Below are positions 1 through 5,251 of a stretch of 7,908 nt of DNA, piece by piece. The number at the start of each line of letters is the position of its first letter. Position 1 is the first letter of the stretch. The notes beneath the pieces were generated by a model. It saw only the letters and a list, made by a program, of their open reading frames with translations. It was not told the origin of the DNA and did no database searches. The translations under genes were made by a program, and so were the position numbers. The stretch comes from Bacteroidota bacterium (GTDB lineage: Bacteria > Bacteroidota > Bacteroidia > Cytophagales > Cyclobacteriaceae), in assembly GCA_023417955.1 (NCBI GenBank), contig JAEZDW010000213.1, forward strand, positions 1 to 7,908, in the 5' to 3' direction.

Positions 1-71
<71 letters not shown>

Positions 72-119
72 ATATATTTTGTCTCTACCTGACTACTTCA
101 GGCTTGGTTTCAATTCAAT

Positions 120-173
120 GTTACGCCTATTATAACTCTGAGCTTGCTCCCGAAGTTCCTTCCAGTGCGTAAC
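120..173 (-). promoter_or_regulatory. Structured leader element upstream of tRNA-fMet
   Basis: A perfect 7-base inverted repeat, GTTACGC (minus strand, 167-173) and GCGTAAC (120-126), encloses two further perfect small hairpins: GAAG-GAA-CTTC at 152-162 and GAGC-AA-GCTC at 140-149. Together they can form a closed three-way junction. The outer helix begins within a few bases of the predicted transcription start, so it would be the 5' end of the transcript. A separate hairpin, CCTGA-AGTAG-TCAGG, follows at 88-102, just before the tRNA. I recognise no Rfam family. It could help RNase P processing, protect the 5' end, or be a small RNA in its own right. The pairing is seen in the sequence; any function is inference. 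Confidence 0.4.
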
Positions 174-180
174 GGGACTG

Positions 181-211
181 CAAAAATAGATGAACATGGC
201 TACAAAACAAA
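181..211 (-). promoter_or_regulatory. Bacteroidota-type promoter for the tRNA-fMet transcript
   Basis: Read on the minus strand, TTTG (208-211) is followed after exactly 19 bases by TATTTTTG (181-188). This is a complete match to the Bacteroidota primary sigma factor pattern TTTG-N19-TAnnTTTG (-33 and -7 elements). Transcription would start around positions 174-177 and run leftward into the tRNA, giving a leader of about 100 bases. The start site is inferred from the pattern. Confidence 0.6.
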
Positions 212-422
212 TTTCCGGGCTCATTTTTCGAACCGGGAATGGTAGTTCATGGTATTAAGGGGTGTGCCACGCCATTTATTTGATCGAAAAAGAACAAATT
301 CTTCGATTAGTAAGCCCGGTCGTTAGGCGGGTAAAAAAATTACACCTAGTTTTCCCGGGTTACGCAGCCGGCCCGATTTTCGCGTTGGCTGCATCAAATC
401 GCTTACTTGCGCTCTACCCGTT

Positions 423-788
423 ATGAAAAAAGTTCTTCTCGTTGAAGACGATCTCGTGCATGCTGTGCTCATGCGAAAGCTCCTCGGCCTCGAGTTTTTA
501 GTCACACATGTCGAGGATGGCGAATCCTGCCTCCAAAAAATCACTGAAGACATTTTTGACATCATCCTTATGGATGTGAATCTTGGCAAAGACAAAATGA
601 ACGGAACCGAGACGCTCCATAAAATCAAATCCCAGCCCCACTACGCTACCGTTCCAGTCATCGCCATTACCTCTTATTCCTTTCCGGAAGATGAAGATGA
701 ACTGCTAAACCAGGGTTTTGATGACTATTTCGCAAAGCCCGTCGAGTACGCGTCGCTGATTGATCGCATTAATCAATACCTGAAATAA
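423..788 (+). CDS. Single-domain (CheY-like) response regulator
   Basis: This 121-residue protein is one receiver domain and nothing else. Visible receiver motifs are the acidic pocket E8-D9-D10, the phosphoacceptor D51 in the strand ending ILMD, the switch Thr T83 (in AITS), the aromatic switch residue Y102, and K105 followed by cis-Pro P106 in AKP. All residues needed for phosphorylation are present, so it should accept phosphate from a histidine kinase and pass the signal by protein contact or as a phosphorelay link. It has no DNA-binding or enzymatic output domain. No kinase or phosphotransferase lies in the window, so its partner is an orphan or a hybrid kinase encoded elsewhere. The ATG at 423 places the hydrophobic first strand (KKVLLVEDD) directly at the N terminus, as usual for CheY-like proteins. 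No Shine-Dalgarno sequence is visible, which is normal in Bacteroidota. Specific function is unknown. Confidence 0.93.
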   Translation: MKKVLLVEDDLVHAVLMRKLLGLEFLVTHVEDGESCLQKITEDIFDIILMDVNLGKDKMNGTETLHKIKSQPHYATVPVIAITSYSFPEDEDELLNQGFDDYFAKPVEYASLIDRINQYLK

Positions 789-820
789 TTCGCCGGTTTC
801 CGTAAATTGACCTTTCGTCA

Positions 821-1795
821 ATGAGTCAGGAACAATCTAACGGTACAACAACAGAACCTTTGGTGGAGTCTCCCGCGGTAAGTCAGGAGTCTGTGGAACG
901 ATGCCTGAATTGTGACACAGTTCTCACTGACGTATACTGCCCGCATTGCGGGCAAAAACGCGTTGGTCCGCGGCAAAGCATTCGTGAGCTGCTTTCCAAC
1001 TTTCTTTCGTCTTTCCTGAGTTTTGAATCCAAGTTCCTCGTTACCGGCAAATACCTGCTTTTCCGACCTGGAAAACTTGCCATCGAATACAATGCAGGCA
1101 AGCGCGAACGATACTATCATCCTGCGCGGATGTATGTGTTTATAAGCTTTGTTTACTTCTTCCTCCTCAATGTTCTTCCGGATACCGATGTCAAGAAACG
1201 AGAGGTTGTAACATACAGCGGCCAGAATTCCGATACTTTCTCCATGGAAGTGTTCGATAGTTCGATTGCCGGATTTGCCACATTGGCTCAATACGACAGC
1301 ATACAAAACACGTTGCCGCCTGAAGAGCGCGATGGCTTCTGGATGCGAAAGGTCCGCGAACGCGAGATTCGTCTCAATGAACGCTATAAGGGAAAAGGCA
1401 AAGAGTTCAACAGTGACTTTCTCGGTAGCTTCAGAGCCAACGTGCCAAAGATATTTTTCATACTTCTTCCGCTGTTTGCCCTGTTGTTAAAGCTGCTGTA
1501 CGTACGGCGCGACTTTTACTATTCCGAGCACCTGGTGTTTTCCATTTACTACTATAACTTTTTCTTCCTGGCGGGATCTATCATGCTGTTGATTGATCAA
1601 CTGCCCGGAGGCAAAAATATAAGCTGGATTATCGGTTTCTGGATACTTATCTACATGCTGCTGGCTATGCGAAAGATGTATAACCAGCCGTGGTGGAAAA
1701 CAATTCTGAAATACGGAACATTCTTTATTGCATTTTCTTCTCTTGTTGTTGTTGCGCTTTTGGTTAACCTCGCGTTATCATTGCTATTCCTTTAA
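821..1795 (+). CDS. DUF3667 family zinc-ribbon integral membrane protein
   Basis: The N terminus carries a four-cysteine zinc ribbon (C28-x2-C31 and C40-x2-C43, the second ending CGQKR). An amphipathic stretch follows, then the segment with PGK, Y90-x2-GKR and YYHP around residues 83-101, a signature of the DUF3667 family. Hydrophobic segments lie at about 104-119, 210-227, 238-258, 267-283 and 299-323, suggesting five membrane passes. A polar loop of about 85 residues, rich in charge, separates the first two. The EHLVFSIYYYNF motif at 236-247 also matches my recollection of the family. The family is common in Bacteroidota and has no established function. The zinc ribbon should face the cytoplasm if the usual positive-inside rule holds. 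The gene starts 32 bases after the response regulator and ends 9 bases before rarA, so it may be co-transcribed with either. Domain assignment is from memory of the family pattern. Confidence 0.88.
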   Translation: MSQEQSNGTTTEPLVESPAVSQESVERCLNCDTVLTDVYCPHCGQKRVGPRQSIRELLSNFLSSFLSFESKFLVTGKYLLFRPGKLAIEYNAGKRERYYHPARMYVFISFVYFFLLNVLPDTDVKKREVVTYSGQNSDTFSMEVFDSSIAGFATLAQYDSIQNTLPPEERDGFWMRKVREREIRLNERYKGKGKEFNSDFLGSFRANVPKIFFILLPLFALLLKLLYVRRDFYYSEHLVFSIYYYNFFFLAGSIMLLIDQLPGGKNISWIIGFWILIYMLLAMRKMYNQPWWKTILKYGTFFIAFSSLVVVALLVNLALSLLFL

Positions 1796-1804
1796 ATTGA
1801 AACT

Positions 1805-3067
1805 GTGCTGAGCCCGATTGAGACACCACTGGCGGAGAGAATGCGGCCGACAACACTGGATCAGTTGGTTGGTCAGGAACACCTGACCGGACCAAATGGT
1901 GTGATCCGCAAAGCGCTTTCACTGGGCAACATCCCTTCGATGATTTTGTGGGGACCGCCAGGTGTCGGCAAGACGACTATTGCCAATATAATCGCGCACG
2001 AAGCGAAGAAACCGTTCTACACGTTAAGTGCAGTTAGTGCCGGCGTAAAGGACGTGCGTGAAGTGATTGAAAAAGCAAAACACTCACCACGGTCGATCCT
2101 GTTCATTGATGAAATCCATCGTTTCAACAAATCACAGCAGGATGCATTGCTGGGCGCCGTTGAAAAAGGAACCATCACACTGATTGGCGCAACCACCGAG
2201 AATCCTTCGTTTGAGGTAAACTCTGCCTTGCTTTCAAGATGCCAGGTTTACACACTGAAACCGTTATCCGAGGAGAAGTTACTCTCACTCGTTCATCAGG
2301 CACTTGATCATTACCTGAAAGACCGCAACATCACCGTGAAGGAGCACCAGGCATTGCTGTCTATCAGTGGCGGCGACGGCAGAAAGTTGCTTAACCTTGT
2401 TGAACTTATTGCCAATGCAACCACGGGGGACGTTGAGATTACAAACGATCTTGTAATTCAGTTGGCGCAGAAACATATCGCCATATACGACAAGAGTGGC
2501 GAACAACATTACGATATCATCTCGGCTTTTATCAAGTCGATACGGGGCAGCGATCCAAACGCAGCCGTGTATTACCTTGCCAGGATGGTAGAAGGCGGCG
2601 AAGACGTGAAGTTTATTGCGCGCCGGATGGTGATCCTCGCGTCCGAGGATATCGGAAATGCAAACCCTACCGCGCTCATTATGGCAACGAATACATTTCA
2701 GGCGGTAAATATTATTGGTTATCCCGAAGCACGTATCATTCTGGCACAGTGCGCCGTCTACCTTGCGAGCTCACCCAAGAGTAACGCAAGTTATATGGCC
2801 ATTGAGAACGCGATTCAGGCTGTGCATCGTACGGGTGATTTGCCCGTGCCACTGGCTATACGTAATGCACCAACCCGTCTGATGAAGGATTTGAACTACG
2901 GCAAGGGGTATAAATATTCCCACGACTACGAGAATAATTTCGCGCACCAGGAGTTTTTACCCGAACAGATCAGCGGAACAAAGTTTTTCGATCCCGGTAA
3001 AAATCCCCGTGAAGAAGAACTGCGTCGATATCTGCGCGCCCTTTGGAAGGAGAAATACGGATATTGA
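1805..3067 (+). CDS. rarA: Replication-associated recombination protein A (RarA/MgsA), AAA+ ATPase
   Basis: RarA is a cytoplasmic AAA+ ATPase related to clamp-loader subunits and eukaryotic WRNIP1. It acts at stalled replication forks and single-strand DNA ends and influences RecA-dependent recombination. This 420-residue copy aligns along its whole length with E. coli RarA (447 residues). It has the N-terminal LAERMRP and VGQEHL, Walker A GPPGVGKT (50-57), Walker B ILFIDE with D102-E103, the family-specific HRFNKSQQDA (105-114), sensor 1 GATTEN (128-133), arginine finger R145 in LLSR, and sensor 2 GDGRK (190-194). The C-terminal tetramerisation region has SIRGSDPNAA, ASEDIGNA and YLASSPKSNASY. 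Start choice: the only start codon between an in-frame TAA (1793-1795, which is also the stop of the preceding gene) and the conserved N-terminal motif is the GTG at 1805. The next ATG falls inside LAERMRP. It follows the DUF3667 gene by 9 bases in the same frame. Confidence 0.97.
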   Translation: MLSPIETPLAERMRPTTLDQLVGQEHLTGPNGVIRKALSLGNIPSMILWGPPGVGKTTIANIIAHEAKKPFYTLSAVSAGVKDVREVIEKAKHSPRSILFIDEIHRFNKSQQDALLGAVEKGTITLIGATTENPSFEVNSALLSRCQVYTLKPLSEEKLLSLVHQALDHYLKDRNITVKEHQALLSISGGDGRKLLNLVELIANATTGDVEITNDLVIQLAQKHIAIYDKSGEQHYDIISAFIKSIRGSDPNAAVYYLARMVEGGEDVKFIARRMVILASEDIGNANPTALIMATNTFQAVNIIGYPEARIILAQCAVYLASSPKSNASYMAIENAIQAVHRTGDLPVPLAIRNAPTRLMKDLNYGKGYKYSHDYENNFAHQEFLPEQISGTKFFDPGKNPREEELRRYLRALWKEKYGY

Positions 3068-3078
3068 CGTAAAAAAGG

Positions 3079-3109
3079 TTTCACAGGCCGGTTCGTTAGC
3101 ATACTTTAG
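3079..3109 (+). promoter_or_regulatory. Weak candidate promoter for the VWA protein gene
   Basis: In the 50-base gap after rarA, TTTC (3079-3082) and TACTTTAG (3102-3109) are separated by 19 bases. Each differs by one base from the Bacteroidota elements TTTG and TAnnTTTG. Transcription would begin only a few bases before the ATG at 3118, giving an almost leaderless message. Two mismatches in a short pattern can occur by chance, so read-through from rarA is an equally good explanation. Confidence 0.25.
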
Positions 3110-3117
3110 GGATACAC

Positions 3118-5202
3118 ATGGAACACCAACGCATATTACTGGACAGCTCGCCCTGGTTTGTGATCGTCTGTGCGGCGCTCGCTGCAGGCATTGCTTTCCT
3201 GCTTTACAACGCGAAGAGCCCATGGCCAAAAACATGGAATCACGTGTTGTTTGGCGTCCGTTTTGTGCTCCTCTTTTTGCTGATGTTCCTGCTTCTCGGC
3301 CCTGTGGTTCGGCAAATATCAAACTACTTCGAAAAGCCGGTGATGGTGATCCTAAAAGATAACTCCTCATCGGTAGCACATACCACTGACTCGACGACGC
3401 TGACGCGGTTCAATGAAGAATTGAAACAACTGGCTAATGATCTTGCCGAAAAAGGATTTGACGTCAAATCCGTAAACCTCCGTGGTGAAGAAATCGAAGA
3501 CTTGACATTTGAAGGCGACAACTCCGACCTGCATTCCGCGCTCAGAAATATTATTCAACGGAACGAAGGCCGAAACGTCAGCGGCGTTGTGTTTGCGACC
3601 GATGGAATATATACATCGGGTTTGTCACCCCTTTACCGCAACTACAACTTCCCCATCTACCCCGTTGGACTCGGGGACTCGGTGCAACGAACCGATCTTT
3701 CGATTCGGAACGTATCGTATAACCGTATTGCTTATCAGGGCAACAAATTCCCGGTACGGGTTGAAGTGCAGGCGAAGAATTTTGCAAACAGGCCCGTGAA
3801 TTTATCACTATCACATAAAGGAAAGATCATTGCACAGGAAACAAAAAACACCGGGGACAACTCGCTACTGACATTTGACTTTACTCCTTCGGCTGATGAG
3901 CAGGGGATCCAGAAACTTGATATCCGGATCGACGAACAACAGGGTGAAAGCAATACACGCAATAACAGAACATCGATTTTCGTCGAAGTGGTCGAAGGTA
4001 AAAAGAAAATTCTTTTGGTAGCACCGGCGCCGCACCCTGATATAAAACCACTTCGCGAAGTCATTGATCAGAATTCAAACTACGAATTTCTGCTGCACAT
4101 ACCAGGCCTTCGTGAAGACGATCTGAAAGCGGTTCAACCCGACAAAATAGATCTTGTGATCTTCCATCAGGCACCTGACCTGCGTGGCAGGACGACTCCG
4201 ATTTTCCAGCAGTTCCTTAAGACCAGGGCGTCGCTGCTTTTTATTACAGGGCAACAGACAGACATGAGGCTGCTGACGCAAAACGATATGCCTGTACGCA
4301 TTGAATCGCAGTCACGCGAATTCGATCAGGTGACGCCCGTTGTCAACGCGTCGTTCAGCAACTTTACGTTAAGTCCGGAAGCGACGACGGTGTTTCAGGG
4401 CTTCCCGCCGGTATCTGTTCACTTCGGTAAAATCGGTGTTCGTGGTTCGGCTACGCCACTGCTTTTCCAGAAAGTCGGAAGCGTGGCAACTGACAAACCT
4501 CTGCTTGCTGTGGACAATTTCGATAATCGCCGCATCGGACTGATGTTTGGCGAAGGACTCTGGCGCTGGCGGCTCAATGAATATGACCGCACGGAGAAAA
4601 CTGCGGGTTTTGATGAGTTGTTCAACAAACTTATCCAGTACCTGAGTACAACCGACGACAAGCGCAAGTTTAAGAGCTATCCTGTTCGACAGGACTTTTC
4701 GGAAACAGAGCCTGTAATTTTTGAAAGTCAGGTGTACAACGACATCTTCGAACCGGTTTACGGAAACGAAATAAAGATTGAGGTACGCCACGAATCAGGG
4801 CAAACACGGAATTACAGCTACGTGACCAGCCCGGGTAATAACCGCTACCAGATTGGCGGTCTTGACGAAGGCGTATACCGTTACCGTTCATCAACCCTTA
4901 TTAACGGCGCAACGGAAGAGGTACGGGGCGAGTTTGCAGTTGTAACCAGGCAGACCGAACTGCAAAACCTCACCGCCGATTTTGATTTATTAAGAAAACT
5001 GGCAGCCAAGACCGGCGGGCAATTTTACCCTTCATCGAATCTTTCAAGCCTGCATAGCGACCTGATCAGCAAAGAAGCGACGAATATCATTCATTCAGAA
5101 GAAACCTATAACAACCTCGTTAACCTGAAATGGGTCTTTTGGCTGGCGATAGCGTTCATCTCCCTGGAGTGGTTCACACGAAAATTCTTCGGAAGCTATT
5201 AA
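3118..5202 (+). CDS. VWA-domain membrane protein with GATase-like fold
   Basis: This 694-residue protein has two N-terminal membrane segments (about 12-30 and 43-62), a von Willebrand A domain (about 75-190), a beta-rich CARDB/Ig-like region (about 195-292), a class I glutamine-amidotransferase-like region (about 296-510), a further beta domain (about 525-612) and one C-terminal membrane segment (about 671-687). The metal site looks usable: DxSxS at D81/S83/S85, S136 in place of the usual Thr, and T161-D162-G163. The amidotransferase-like part cannot be catalytic because the only cysteine in the protein is C18, inside the first membrane segment. The GEGLWRWRLNEY motif (478-489) is typical of these Bacteroidota proteins. 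Lysines in the short loop between segments 1 and 2, and R/K after the last one, place the large domains in the periplasm. The role is probably protein binding or scaffolding at the envelope; the exact function is unknown. It follows rarA by 50 bases and converges on clpC. Confidence 0.85.
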   Translation: MEHQRILLDSSPWFVIVCAALAAGIAFLLYNAKSPWPKTWNHVLFGVRFVLLFLLMFLLLGPVVRQISNYFEKPVMVILKDNSSSVAHTTDSTTLTRFNEELKQLANDLAEKGFDVKSVNLRGEEIEDLTFEGDNSDLHSALRNIIQRNEGRNVSGVVFATDGIYTSGLSPLYRNYNFPIYPVGLGDSVQRTDLSIRNVSYNRIAYQGNKFPVRVEVQAKNFANRPVNLSLSHKGKIIAQETKNTGDNSLLTFDFTPSADEQGIQKLDIRIDEQQGESNTRNNRTSIFVEVVEGKKKILLVAPAPHPDIKPLREVIDQNSNYEFLLHIPGLREDDLKAVQPDKIDLVIFHQAPDLRGRTTPIFQQFLKTRASLLFITGQQTDMRLLTQNDMPVRIESQSREFDQVTPVVNASFSNFTLSPEATTVFQGFPPVSVHFGKIGVRGSATPLLFQKVGSVATDKPLLAVDNFDNRRIGLMFGEGLWRWRLNEYDRTEKTAGFDELFNKLIQYLSTTDDKRKFKSYPVRQDFSETEPVIFESQVYNDIFEPVYGNEIKIEVRHESGQTRNYSYVTSPGNNRYQIGGLDEGVYRYRSSTLINGATEEVRGEFAVVTRQTELQNLTADFDLLRKLAAKTGGQFYPSSNLSSLHSDLISKEATNIIHSEETYNNLVNLKWVFWLAIAFISLEWFTRKFFGSY

Positions 5203-5208
5203 AATTAA

Positions 5209-5232
5209 AAAAGGCCCCGATCGGGGCCTTTT
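5209..5232. terminator. Bidirectional intrinsic terminator between VWA gene and clpC
   Basis: The 24 bases form a perfect palindrome with a GC-rich core, GGCCCCGATCGGGGCC (5213-5228). It is flanked by a run of A's (5207-5212) and a run of T's (5229-5232, then TTTT again at 5236-5239). On either strand the hairpin is followed by U-rich RNA. It therefore fits a shared rho-independent terminator for the plus-strand gene ending at 5202 and the minus-strand clpC ending at 5252. Confidence 0.92.
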
Positions 5233-5251
5233 CTGTTTTATTCAAAGAATG

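Larger units (their letters stand above)
72..422. other. Intergenic region between tRNA-fMet and the response regulator
   Basis: These 351 bases hold no convincing protein gene. On the minus strand they contain a Bacteroidota-type promoter (181-211) and the structured leader of the tRNA transcript (about 72-175). On the plus strand, the part that would lie ahead of the response regulator has two possible stem-loops. One is at 283-307 (ATCG/CGAT plus AAGAA/TTCTT, with unpaired A's on one side). The other is at 364-392 (GCAGCC/GGCTGC with a 17-base loop). Neither is followed by a T run, so they are not ordinary terminators. A short hairpin, GGTGT-GCC-ACGCC, lies at 261-273. I found no good plus-strand promoter match. 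The nearest is TAGTTTTC at 347-354, which has no upstream partner. Confidence 0.6.

Noticed and set aside
120..173. A second tRNA or a terminator upstream of tRNA-fMet
   Set aside because: The 7-bp outer helix first suggested an acceptor stem, but there is no D arm, anticodon arm or T loop, and no T run follows the stem on either strand.
190..258. 22-codon plus-strand reading frame beginning MNMATKQISG in the intergenic region
   Set aside because: Too short to separate from chance; it overlaps the minus-strand promoter elements of the tRNA transcript, and I recognise no homologue or start context.
347..354. TAGTTTTC as a promoter -7 element for the response regulator
   Set aside because: One mismatch to TAnnTTTG and no TTTG or TTG at the required distance upstream.
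818..1306. 162-codon minus-strand open frame opposite the DUF3667 gene
   Set aside because: It lies fully opposite a gene with clear family motifs, and its translation has no recognisable domain, so it is a shadow frame.
2957..3379. 140-codon minus-strand open frame across the rarA-VWA junction, and a 117-codon plus-strand frame at 3009-3362
   Set aside because: Both overlap two confidently assigned genes and encode nothing recognisable.
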